Below, in pieces: positions 23,309 through 37,600 of a stretch of 64,000 bases of DNA. Made by a program: the position numbers and the translations under genes. Below the pieces are notes generated by a model. The model saw nothing but the letters and a program-made list of their open reading frames with translations. It ran no database searches and was not told the origin of the DNA. Each line of letters begins with the position of its first letter. Positions within the stretch are counted from its first letter, which is position 1. The stretch covers positions 5,730,142 to 5,794,141 of the forward strand of contig CM067532.1 of assembly GCA_034509925.1 (NCBI GenBank). Direction: 5' to 3'. This stretch comes from Hirudinaria manillensis (Eukaryota; Annelida; Clitellata; Hirudinida; Hirudinidae).

Positions 23309-26300
23309 AAGCAGAAGAAGACGAAGATGAAGAAATCGGAACATGATGTCCAGCAGGAAGGAAGACGGGGAAGCGATGCAAGCAACGAGGAGCAATCGGC
23401 CACCGACGATGCCAACAACCAGCAACAAATGGATTCTTTCCCCCAGGAATCCTTCGAATTCCAACCCAGGGAGAGGTTGAGAAGTCGTCTCCTGACTTCA
23501 GAATCTTCGAAGCCTGGATTTCTCAAGCAATCGGGCGTCCATCGCTACCTGTCCTTGACATTGTCCGATCCAAACAGGGTCAAGCCCAAGTCAAAGGTTC
23601 TCTCGAGTCTACAAGTGAGTTGCTATTTTGAGATGATGTTCACGTCAATGTTCATGAATATTAATTCGTTATAATGTTGCGATTACAATCCTTTCTCAGC
23701 AACTATCAATCTTTGCGACATTATTCATTTATAATATTTATAAATTATTAATTAAACGTTTTTAGCCTCAGAAATGTCCCGATGCCAATTCATAATCAGT
23801 CTTTATCATATTCTTTACAACCATGACATATTTAATTAGTCCTCCGATAGAAATCTTAATTTTTGATTGAAGAGCCATTAAAAGGAATCAATCGTGTTGT
23901 TGATTGATTGAATGGATCTTTTTGCCTCATGTTAATTTTAACCACTTTCCAATAACTGCCTTTGCAACTATAATAACCATCTTATGTACGATGGTTTTCC
24001 AGGAATTCCAGGAAATAATAGATTGAAGTGTTCCTTATGCATTTCTGGTTGCCTCATTCTTTGAAAAACATGATTATTGGCTGTAGTGCTGTTAGCATTG
24101 GAATAGGCTCCATCACATTTTATAATATTATAATTATAAATATTTATAATTATAAATATTTATAATTATAAATATTATATTATAATATATCATATATACC
24201 TTCGAATATTCATATATGCTTATATAGCACATCGTATTACGTTATACTACTGTATAAGATTACATGCGATTATGTGATTTAGTCCAGGCGAGGTTTGTTT
24301 AAAAGTGAAATTTGCGGGAATTTGGCCTCTACGATATGTCATTTGTCGATGTAGGGCGAAGAAATTGTTTGTTTGTGCATCAAATAATTCGGTTTTATCT
24401 GGATTTTGAATTAAATTCTGAAACATTCAAATTGTTAAAAATGTAATTTAATTTTGTCCTTTCATATTCCTCAAATTGTTTTATACGTCAAAATGGTAGC
24501 TTCAACTAATGTAATGACGACGATGACGACGACGATGATCGCGGGTATGCAAGTCGGCCAAAAAACAAGAATGCTTTCATGATCTCAACTTAACCAGGGA
24601 ATTCTCTGGCTTAAATAAATGGCATGTATGAGTAGCGATGATTGTTAAGTGTACTTAATACTAATCGCAGTAATAATATTTATACATAAAAATAATTTAT
24701 GCATAATAATAATATTTATACATAAAAAGCGATCGGCGACAATCAATCAATTAATTTAATATTAGTCCGTTAATCATTTATGTAATGTCTTACTATTTGG
24801 TCACGTCCATCTGCACACGAAATGAATTGGAAATGTAAAACTCCGCGACAGAATAAATTGTATTTTATTGTATGTATACATTAAACTTGTATGCGGTTGT
24901 GTTGTATTGTATTGTATTTTATGATCTCACGTGCCTTTTGTTTTGTTTCTTTCTTTAATTTTCAACAGACGCTTTGCCACGCTTTTCGAGACAGGTTTTA
25001 AAAACTCAATGCAATGCTTTACTTCCCATTTTAATTGATTTAGCAGTACAGTTGATTAACTTTGGATTTATTTAAATTTTCATTCCAAATATCAACAATA
25101 AATGAAAATTTATGGCATCCCTTCGGATTTATTTCTGTGCAAATGCATGGTCGGACGAACAAACGAACGATTGACATTTGTCGCAAAAATGTCGTGGCAA
25201 ACAAAATTAATGCAAAGGAACAACTGAGAACCAACAACACAATTCAACTGCAACCAACTTATTCTGGTTGTTACATCAAACTTTACGTGAAATTATTCAG
25301 AAACTATTACATAACTTTTCACTATTATTAAATTATTAAATATTATTTTTATATTATTCTCATCTTATTATATTATTTTCATTATTAGCATTTATTATAT
25401 TGTTACTATTATTATTTGCATATCGAGTCTAAATAGTCTGTTTGTCACAGTAAAACTCTGAATTCGAAACTTGAATCAATCTTGAAAAATCTGTTCACTC
25501 AGCACTCTTTCACTTTATGAACAGAAGGCTCAACTCGAAGCAAACATTAAACCTTTTAAATCAATTAATTAAAAGCAAAAACAAACAAAAATAAACAGAA
25601 ACAAACAAAAATGTTGGTAACGTAAACAACTGCAGGTCATCAGAACATCGTCTCTGAAAGACAAACTCAGGAAAAGTGCCCACGTGATCACGGATCTTGA
25701 AAATCGTTTCGAGTCCATGGCTTCGTCATCTGCAGACCATCAGCACGACAGGTGAAAATTCTTTGCTTTTCAATTGTAAAAGTTCCATTTTTTAAAAATT
25801 TCTTCATATTTTTTTAAATGCGAAATTAGCTTATAAAATTTTAGAAATTGTCTAAGAAATGGGAAGTGCATTATTATTCATATTATATGTATGTATTTAT
25901 TATTTATTATTTACTTTATATTTTATTTTGTAAATCGTGTTGTATCAGCTTGGAAGTCTCTACTTCACGAGATTGTGAACTCCAATACCTACCTTTACAA
26001 CTACCTTTCGAAGTCTCACAAGTGACGATACTTTTTCCAAACTTCTTTCTTTACGTCTTACTCTTGTCATCGTTCTATTTCTTCTGCATATTCCCAACAA
26101 GTGAGACCGAACTCCAGACCCTTCTACTTGTGAGAAAATAAATAAATTTTATTATATACTAATAAAATATTTTATATAATTATATATTTATAAGATGAAA
26201 AAGATATAAAGATGTATATATTAAAAGATGTAAAACTACGTCAGAACTTGTAAGTTTACGAGAAATCCAATCAAGTTCCAGTGAGGCAGAGACTGGCATT

Positions 26301-27238
26301 TAAAAGTTCGTAAAAATGGCTTGAAATGCCACATTTAAAAGTTTATTTATTAGATTTATGTAATAGAATTTATTTCAATTTATGTTTTTGTACCTAAAGA
26401 ATATAAACAAAGAAAATAATGATTTTAAAGAATAATTCCAAGGCAAATCCATATTTGGAAACGTTAATGCTAAATATGTTATTAACGAATTATTAATGAA
26501 TAATAATAATAAATCATAATATATAATAAAATAATAATAACAATAATAATAATATATAATAAAACAATTTAATAAAAAAAAAATAACAATAATAATAATA
26601 GCAGCAGCAATAATAATAATAACGATAATAGTAATACAATATAATAAAACATCGCAAAGAGGCAGCCAGTCAAAAGCCCGGCCGACGAACGACTTGTACT
26701 CGCATCTGACGAGTTCGACGAGCAGCAGCGGAAGTTCTTGCGGCAGCGAAGACGACCTCGTGAAAGCAACTTCAGACTTCTGCTCGGAAGGAGAACATCA
26801 AACGTCCGCCAGGGTTTCGCCGCTCTTGTGGCTCAAGCAGTGCGTTCCGAGTCTCGTCTTGTCGAAAGATGAATCGAGTGAGTCTTTAGTTTCAGTCATT
26901 TCAGTCTCAGTAAGTTGTCTCTTCCTCGAATGGAGGCGTATTTCTATAGGAAATAGAATTAAAAATTATTAAGAATAGATTCTACTAAACAGATTCCACC
27001 AAATACTCGTCCGAGTTAAAGTAGTTAAAGTTTAAAATTCTCTTCCTAATGTCATCGTCAAATCTCGTCACATGCCTACAATCGATTTGCACGTCAAATT
27101 AATGTTTATGACTTGTTTTGCCTGACAATAATTGTTGTCGGAAGCAATTGTTTGTGTTCCTTTTCCGCCACTTTCCACCACAGTTGGCTGTTCCATTGTT
27201 TGCTTGGCGATCAACTGATCGCGTCGAAATAAATGAAA

Positions 27239-27275
<37 letters not shown>

Positions 27276-27586
27276 AATTAATTAATTAAATGATATAATT
27301 TTAAAGTATTCAAAAGACATTAAAATGGGTTTTAATTCATTTGTTCACTTAACGGTATTAATATAATATAATTTAATGAAGGATTAAGTATTTAATGGAA
27401 TAATTAATAATTAATAATTAAATGTTAATTAAACATAATTAAACTTTCAAGGAAGGACTTTGTCTCAGACCGACGAAGATGTGGAAGTCGAACATCTTTT
27501 GAGTTTCCCGCCAAAGCAGGTTATTTTTTTAAATCATATTTTCTTAAAGGATGTAATTAAGGAAGGTAACGTTCGCCTACTATCTT

Positions 27587-27620
<34 letters not shown>

Positions 27621-28562
27621 CCACGACGATGATGATGACGACGACGATGGGCATGGGATCATGTACGGATGACATATTGCGAAGAAGATAAAGATAATCT
27701 GCGGTTTTTCGTAAAATATGGAAGCACAAGCATTCATAAAAACCCATCATAATAATCACGTATTTTTTGAGATTCCAATAATAAACTGCCATAATTATTA
27801 CCCGCTGGATATTATATTTCAAGGCTATTTGAAAATTATTTTAAATCAATTATAATTATAAAATATTTCAAATCCCTGGTTGAAAAATGTCCACAAGGAA
27901 AGCATGTAAGGGCTTGTTAATCACGTTCCTGTGTACCTTCCTATCGAATAATAACAAGGAAATGAAACAATTTTGACGTTTCAATTCGAGAAGAGAATTA
28001 TTATTTTTATTTTTAAATTGTCTTTTATCATTTTCTTTTTTAAATCCAGGATTCAAACCTCGACAACGACGTTGAGGAAGAATTTTCCAGCTTCCTTCCA
28101 CGTCGAGGGAGGAGACAGGCCATTTTCGACACGAAGGTTTCTTCATCAACTTTTTGTTGCTCAACATTTGTTGTTCAACGTTTTGTTGTTCAACATTTGT
28201 TGTTCAACGTTTTGTCGTTCGACTTTCATTCCATGGATTCGTTGGTACTTTTCAGAGTCTTGGAATGGAAGGTTTGGATTTGTCACCGTCGACGTCGTGC
28301 GACGAAAGCGATAACGCGTGAGTTGAATTGAAACAATTTCAATCCATTACGCATTTTTCAATCAAGGCATTTCGTCGGTCATCAGGTGCTTTCAGTAATT
28401 AATAACGTAAATTTAATTAACTCGTTTATAGGCTGTTAGGCCTTAAAGAATTAATTCATTAATTTATAGATTGATTAATTGATCTTTAAAATTTACGAAG
28501 ATAATGGAATAAATCGAAGAGCGTGTTGAGTGGAGGCATCAAATCGAAGAGCTTGGAATTTT

Positions 28563-28631
<69 letters not shown>

Positions 28632-31600
28632 GTATCATCACACACTCATTCATTTCATTATCATCTACGAAATATGAATTTGAAATGTTCAGGTGAAAAT
28701 GGATGGAAATTGCTTTGAAAAGGAAAATATTCAAAAAAATGCCAAAAAATGCTTTCAGCTCCAATTCTAAATTCGCTCGCATTTTTAATTGCAGACGAAA
28801 TTTGACATATTTTGAAATAAAGTCGATTAATTAAAATTAATTGTAAAAAAATTAACTCCATGACATTCGTTTGGAAAGGTGAATATTTACTTGGCAGCAT
28901 TTTTTATGTTTTGCAAAGAATTGTTTTGTTTAAAATTTCTTTTGCAATTTCTTTGGTTTCGTTTTGATGACGTCAAGTGCCTATCAAGAACTTAATTTGT
29001 CGAATGCTTTTGTGCAAACAACTGGAAATAAGCTAAAGTTCATTTCCTCCTTCCTCTTAACTGCATTGGGACTTTGGACTCGGATTAAAAACTAATAATA
29101 CTTCAAGTCTTTAAAAACTAACCATGAGTTGCCCAAGTTGCGCCGGGGTCTCGAAAGGAGAGTCGGGCAGAAGGAACGACTGCAGTGGTGGTGGCGGCGG
29201 TGGTTACGATGGATCGAGAAGCAGAAATAAAACGAAATCTTGTCGCGGAGACGAATCGTTCGAAAAGTGGAAGAAAGAAATACTCGCTCAAGGAAACGAA
29301 GAAGCCTCCGAGGCCAAACACGCCCAAGGTTTCGTGGATGACGATTGCAGAGAAATTTGCAGGAGAATGTTGAGAAAGCAGCAACCGAAGCAGAAAGCGG
29401 GCTGCACTTGTTGCACCTTTATGCTGGCCGCTGCCGTACTTTTGGCCGCGGGGGTTACCGTGGCGCTCATCAAAAAGAAATTCATCGATTGAAACCTTCG
29501 GACGCGATGGTCGAATACATTTCGGATAACTTTCGTTTAATCACAAAATGACTTAATTAACTCGTTAATAATTGTTAAACATTGAAAATGAACTTTAATT
29601 TACAAAAATTTGTTAACCTGTGAACCATTTGTAGCAAATAAATATTTTTCCATAAAATGCTGCCGATTTTCAACGACAGAAAAACGTTTTCATCTGCTTG
29701 CAAAACGTTGCAATGAAAAGTAATGCAACTCATTAATATATCATTTACTATTAATCAGTATCAGCTAACAATGACATCGACCGAGTCAAAGCTGATTCAA
29801 GGATTCTAAATCTCAAATCACGACAAAAATCTCAATTTAGAAAATAAATGAGACTGGAAAATAAATTGAAAATGGATGCAAAGTCACTTCTCGTGTTGGG
29901 CAAACCGCGTAGATTTGTCTTTTGCGGGGAATTCTTGCGTAGCATCTCCACTGGTTGTTAAAATATTAAATTACATTTTTTAAAATCTAATTTTAATTAT
30001 ACATCAATTACTTGATCGGCAAATCGAGAATAAAACGGATAATTAAAATCAGCAAAAGTCAAGAAGAAAATGCATTTAGTGACTTTGGAGCTTGACATCA
30101 ACTTGACATCGAATGTCATTTGCAGAATCCTTGATCATTAAATCTTTAATTTAATCCACGAAGTCTCATTATACCGAGCTCTCTCCAGTGTTGCACCGGC
30201 ATTAAGTACACGCATCAAGTGTTCCACATCATTAGATGAAGTTCTGAAAAAAAAATAAAATAAAACGTCAACAATTTGTCCAAAATTTTAAAAGAGTTTT
30301 TACCGGTTTTTAAATCAATTTCATTTAAATTTGTAAATTCCGTAAAATATTTAATAATAGTAAAGACTTTCTTCTCGAAAGCGGTTAAGAATTATGATCT
30401 TGAGGTTTAAAAGATATTCGAGAATGTATCCATGTGTAGTTTATAAGTGTACCTGCCTGAGGTTTGGCGATTGAAATCAAGTAAAAATGATTGTCAAAGC
30501 AAATCAAAAGCAAAACAACGATTGAAAACAATGTTTTTAAGATAAAAATAAATATAATTTTCAAGGTAAATAAATAAAATAAAAACATTAAATAAATCCA
30601 TTAACGATGGATTTTAAACTCGTAAGACACGACTCTGGCTTTCAGAAACGCATCGCTATCAATCGACGTGGAACGAGCGAAGAGAAGGAGGAGAAGTTCA
30701 GTCGATGAACTGCAGTTGGTCCTCGCTTTGAAAGAAAAGGAAGGGAGACGGAAGAGGGAATTGGCCGTGAGACCCCTGCTCAAGAGAAACACCATCGCAG
30801 ACTTTGCCACCTCAAAGGCTTTCCAAGGATCCACGACCAGCCTTCTATCGGCAGCAGAACAAAGTCAGTTCTAGGAAATCATTTAATATTTAATTAATTA
30901 ATTAATTAATTTATTTATTTATTATAAATGTGTTTCTCTGACTTTTATAAATATTTTTTGAGGTGATTAGAGTTAATGATTTTTATGATGACATTGACCG
31001 AACCTTTTTTTTGAAGTTCCCTTATCATGTTATCGTACTCGTATCGGAACAACCGGTACAAAACGCATTTAATATCCCTGGACTAAAAATCCATTTGTCA
31101 ACTTCGATATGTTTTCCAATATATTTTGATTGTTTGATTAAATCTGATTCGTTATTTTAGCATTCAATTACTAAGATCTGTTATTATGTAATTATTATCA
31201 TTATTAATATTATTATTATATATTTTTTTATTATTATTATTACAGTTTGTTTATGAATGAAATGATTCAATGGGATAAAAGGAGCCAATAGATTTAACAA
31301 AAGCACCCGGTTATCTCAAAGATTACGTTCTTTATTTTAGATTATTATTTAAGTGATGACACTTAAAGGAAAACGCAATCTTTCCTCCACAATGTTTATC
31401 AATTATGAAATAATTTAAACCCTATACACACTTCTTGTTGACTTTCCTAATTTAATTATATTAAATCTTTTTTTACGCACTCGTTCATGTTTTTTGATTC
31501 ATAATTGGGGGTCACTCTGAAGACAGAAGTGTTTGTTAAGACTGACTTTGAGTTACTTTGTTAGAATTTCTTTGCTTGAATGTTTAGTTTTATTTAATTT

Positions 31601-34600
31601 TTTTTAAATATTAATTTGTACAATGTAACATAATAAAATTCCTTGCAAATCTTTAAAAAAGAAAAAGAAGCCATTTATCCTAAAGAGTGGATGAAGTCTC
31701 TCAAAATTGGCGAAAGCAAATTGCACCGACATCTGATTTTGGTCGAGCGTAGGAATACAAAGCAAGGAATAAAAAACAAGAAATAAGAAGCGAGTTGAAA
31801 CCAACGGGGACCTCGGAACATCTGGAATCAATGTAGAGCTGCCTGAAATTGCTCTGACAAAAGTCGAATTAAGCTGACAAATTGTTGTCATGGCAACTCA
31901 TCCTACTCTTAAACGCTTTCTCGTGTTTCTGACCGTTGCTTGTTGGGCTATGCAAGATGACGATGATGATGATGGCGGTCACCACTAAATTTCCATGTAA
32001 TTCCAGGAAAATAATTTCAAATGATTATCATATTTACATAGTAATGAATCATCTCATATATAAATATGCAATCCAACGCAAAATTACATGATCGTCAGAT
32101 TTTGTAAAAATAATATGTTCCTCTCACTAACAACCAAACGTTACTGTAATTAGCAACGTGTTTTCACTAGTAACTTAATACTCTTAATAAAAATTTTAAA
32201 AAGTTGCACATCCCTCAGTTAATAAATAATATAAATACCTTAAAACCTCGTGGTTTCCATGTTTCACCTGTCCCAGATTTTCCAATTACATTAAAGGTCT
32301 TCAAAATGGATTGAAAACTAATAACCGCTTTGATAAATGTCCTTAAACTAAGAAATGTGAATTTATCGGAGAATATTGTTGAGTAATTGCGAGAAATAAA
32401 TCATTTTGAGATCTAATTAAATTCTTAATGAGTTCTAATTCCGTTATTGTTTCATTTTTTTCAGTCTCAGAAAGGAAACCAAGGAATACGTTTTCATTTC
32501 TAAAATTGGTATGTAATTTATATTGTGTATGTAATTTGTATCAAATTTGGATTGAATCTCTATGTAATTTATATGGAATTTGTAGCAAAGTACACGAAAC
32601 CGTTGCTTGAATTTAAATTCCTCAATCGCATTCCTGCAGATCGACAAAAAAAGTCACAAATCCAAAGACGATTACAAAGACTTGACCGAAATTCTGAGTA
32701 CCTTGAAACTGTCAGAATTTAGGGATCATCACCTCAACACTTACAAAGTAATCAAATCAAATCCTTTAAATCATAAAATCATATTCAATTGCAAATTAAC
32801 TAGAAAATGTATTTGTTAAACGCTTATGGAACTCACGATATTAGTCCATGTCTTTTAATCTTTTCTTAAAACATTTTCAATTTGGTCAGAAAATCTTTTG
32901 AGACTCAAGCTTTAAATAAAAAGTGAATAAAACTGAAACTAAATAAAAGAAGGAAATAATAGAATTTAATCGAATAAAAGTGCTTTTAATGGATGTTTGA
33001 ACCAGGACATGCACTGGACAGACCTGGCGGAACAAGGTGACAGCAAAACAAAGAGACAGGACATCAGCGAGACCGAGAGGAAGAGAAGGGAAGCTGTTTG
33101 GGAGTTGTTCAGGAGTGAATGTGTCTTCCTCATCGACCATCTCATGGTCCTGAAACACGTCAGAACCCAATTTTTGTAATTAATCACTCACCCCTGCCTC
33201 ATGCAAAAAAAATGCCCAATTGAGACACATTTTAAACTTAATTCTTGAAATGAAATATTTGGAAAAACCAATGAAATAAAAGAAAATAAATGGATTGTTT
33301 CCAGTGTTTCATGGAGCCTTTGAAGAAGGTTCAAGTTGAAGGTCAATTGATGTTTGCCGAACCGCATCAACTTTTTGGTAACTTGGATGAACTCTGCTAC
33401 ATCAGCTACACTTTCAGCAAAGACTTCATATCGTTGCTTCTTAAAAACTTCACGTTCGCTGAATTCGGAAAGACAGAAGTTTTAATGAAAGCCTTGAAAC
33501 GAGTAATTATTTTCCTTTTATTGTAATTGTTCCTATTTTATTTCTCACTTTCACGAGCAAACAATGAATGGCCTGCAATTAAACAACAGTCGTAACAGTA
33601 ACTTAAATTCAGTCCATTTTCAGCTCTGCCAACTAACTCGTGATGGTGAGGTGTATCACAATTACTGCTTAAACTACTCGAAAAGCACGAACTACCTCGA
33701 ACAACTTCGGAAGAACGAAGACTTTATGGAGTTTGAAAAAGTTGGTCGAAATACATTTTGAATGTCAGTGCTTTAAGTATTTGTCTTTTGTTGACCTTTC
33801 AAAGCAGTCCAGGGTTTCGAACACGACACGGTTGGACCATTGCTATTACCTACAATCACCTCATTCATTATCGTCTTATGCAGGAATGGCACATCAAAAA
33901 TAATTTTTTAAGGAATCTTCTTTAACCGTGACAATGTTTGTAAGTTATAATATATTATAATTATTCATATCGTGTGTTTCAAAAGACAAGTTCTAAGAAA
34001 ATGCACTTGAAATGCAATTTTATTTCTAACCGCAGTGGTGCAACCAGGACGAGAGATGTCGCAAGTTACAACTGACGGATCTCCTCATTTCTCCTCTCCA
34101 ACACTGCACTAAAGTCCCACTCCTCCTCCACAACATCAGGAGGTACACTTCGAACCACGCGGATCAACTGTCACTCACTGAAACTCTCTCGAAACTCGAG
34201 TCCTCACTCGGTCAGTTCAACTTCAAAAATATTTTCTTCTTTCTTCCCTTGATCACAACTTAGTTCATCCATTTGCTTATCTTATGGACTCAATTTATTA
34301 TTTATTTTTAATACATACGTAATACGTTGATTTCAATTGACATTGTTATAATAAGTAATAATAATAAAAATCATAATTAAATAACTCGATTACAATGTTA
34401 TTTGGTATGATTATTTAGTAAGATTCAAATTCAAACTTCTCATTGTATCGAGAATAGGTTAAAATTATGTTTAGTATTTTTTATTGTATCCGTTGAAGTT
34501 TAGGAGTTCAGGGTATGCAACTGCAGTGCTTCCAAATTTAATTTAATTTTTTTAAAAATTCGTCTCGTTTTATTATACAAAAATAAATGAAATATTTACA

Positions 34601-37600
34601 AAAGTTGTTAATAATTCACAACAACGAACGTCATCGATCAGCTGATGGAATCAATGAATTGGAAGTATTTTCAACATGTTGATGCAACTGAATGAATGAA
34701 TGAACGAATGAACGAACGAACGAACGAATGAATGAATACAAGAGAGTGAATGAATGGCTGAAGGAATTAAAATGAAGGAATTAAAAATGTCTTAGACATC
34801 GTAAAGCATTTCTCATTCCCAAGAGTTTCATAAGAAATTTGTGGCTTCTGGTAATTCCTCTTTTAATGGTTGTCTGTGGGTCTTCTGATCATCTTCTTTA
34901 AAAAACAAAATTCTTTTTAATCATTTTTTTCTTCTTCTGGAGAGAGGCAGCAGAATTCAACACATCAGACTAACAAGCAATTCATATCTTCCAACCACCC
35001 TAAGACCAATTACATCAATTAACTGAATAGTTTCAATAAATTCGTCTTCACATTACATTGTATATAATAATAATAATAATATTATTATTATAATAATGAT
35101 AATAAAATTTATTTATTTATTTATAAATATTACAACAATAAAGAAATAATATTAATAATTATTATTATTATTATTACTATAACTATTATTATTATTACCA
35201 AGACACTGGAGTCTGCTTACTTCCTGTTAATAACATTATATTATGTTATCATTTCTGTTAAATTATGTTACCATTTATGCTGTATTAGGAAACAAAATGC
35301 TGATCAGATTCAATTTCTCGAGTTTTTAATTTTCTGTAAACTGAATTGTAAACAGATGAGCAAGAATTTGAGGTCTTTTTAAATTTGAAAAAATTTAATT
35401 CGACAATATTTCTTACAAATTTCCGGGAAATCAAATTATATTTGAAATGATTTGAATTTTCTTAATTAATTAATTATTAAAATACTTTAATTACGGGAAA
35501 TTAATTAATAATACAATATAATCGTTTGCATCACCGATGTCACGTCATTGATGACGGTTTATGAACCCACACAAGCATCTTCAGTTTTTAAGAGAAAGGC
35601 TTCGGTTTTATATCATCTCATTTGAAGCCAACAAAACATCTTTATTAATTTTATTAAAAATTAATTAAATTTAAAAAAAAATTAAATATAAAAAAATATG
35701 TGGACTCATTTACTTTGTTTTGTATAATTTTTAAATGTAAGTTTTATTCATTTTCGCCTACCAGTTAATCTGGAGACGAAAATGGTTTGCCTGACGAATT
35801 ATGAAAGAATTCAAGAAATACAACACAAAATTATTTGGCAACCAATCACGGAACTCGATCCAAGAGCTTACATTCCAGAGGTAACAACACAACAATCACA
35901 ACATAACAACAAAACAATCACAACATAACAACACAACAATCACAACATAACAACACAACAATCACAACATAACAATTACTTATTAAATTAATTTGATTAC
36001 GATATGATAATATTAATTTTTAACAGCTTGTTATTGCTTATTATATATTATATTATATTTTATATATTTAAATATTTATTTTATTAAATTTTATATTATA
36101 TTTTATTACTTAATTGCAACGTTTATCAGTTCTTAAGGGGAACTCTGAGCAGACAACCCTGTGAAAACCTTTTGACGTGTTCAAATCGAAAACTTATTCA
36201 CGAAGGACACGTCAATCTTCTTGGTTTGCTTATCATAATTTATTCGATAATTCAATCTTTTTTATTACAATATATATTAATTATTGATTTATTAATTATA
36301 TTAATGCAATCGATTTAATTAATTATAAGATTCAATTAGTTACAAATAATTAATATTAGTGTTTAATTTTATTAATACTATAAATATTCGTCATTCGATG
36401 GGCATTATTCCATATTAAAGACGTAATTTAATGCAGAAATATCCAAGGCAATATCCATGTACATGTTCCTCTTTGATGACATTTTGCTGTTGACGAAAAT
36501 CAAGAAATCCAGAAAGGTTGGATGTCCGTTTATTATAATTATTATATGCATAACATTATTATTATTGTTGTTGTTATTATTACAACAATTGTTATTATTA
36601 CTATTATTTTTTTTTATTATTATTGGCATAAAAGGTGATTGTTATGAACACGAAAACTATTATTATTATGATCATAAAAATTAATATTCTGAACATGAGA
36701 ATGGAAAACATGAAAGCTTAACGCTTTCAACACATCAGGACGGGATATGCTTTCCGCGAACTTGGGCTAATGTAATATATCAAAGGTTCGTTGAGTGATT
36801 GCATCGTGGTTGCTAAGGCGGTTGCCAAGGTGGTTGCTAAGGCGGTTGCCATGGACAGTTCATTCGGAGGTGACCCGGAAGCAGATATTTTTTTTCCTTT
36901 TTTCTTTTTGTGGAGTAAAAGTCGAATTTGGAATTTGAATTTTGCATTGAATTTTGCACTTCACTGAAAGGCAGAAACAAATTCTAAGTTAGGAAAACTC
37001 GTCAGTTTGAAGCCAAGATACCAACGTATTGAAATGGATTTTTTTTGTAAACTTTGTCGTTACTCGAGTTTCTAGTTAATTTATTTTAATTTATTTATTT
37101 AATGTGGCATGCAATTCGCATGTTAAGCCACTTGTCGAGTATCATTTCAATTGACTTTCAATCAACTACACGATTGAAGGGTCTGCCAAAAAACTGCGTC
37201 TCCTGTTCCTTGGATTCTGCCAACCAGTTGACATCAAAAGTTCCAAATGAAGGATCGTCGTACGTTGTTTACAGGCAGCCATTGGCCCTCGACAGATTCA
37301 CGGTGCACGATGTCAAGCCTCCAGACAGTCCTGGTGAGAATGACATGTTCACAATTTACCGACGTTGCCTTGTTAATATGACCATTCGGATCATTTTGTT
37401 GAATGTCATTTTGTTGTTTTTATTAAACACTAATTTTGTTTTTAATTTTGAATCTTTTTGCACGTCAAAGCAGGAAAGACTCAAATAATCAAATTGATTT
37501 GAATTGAAATTCGTTGATAATTCCAAGTTGAATTCTGTTACTTCCAAAAATAGTAGTAAAATATAAAAGTCATACTACGACATTTTGATTAATTCAGCCT

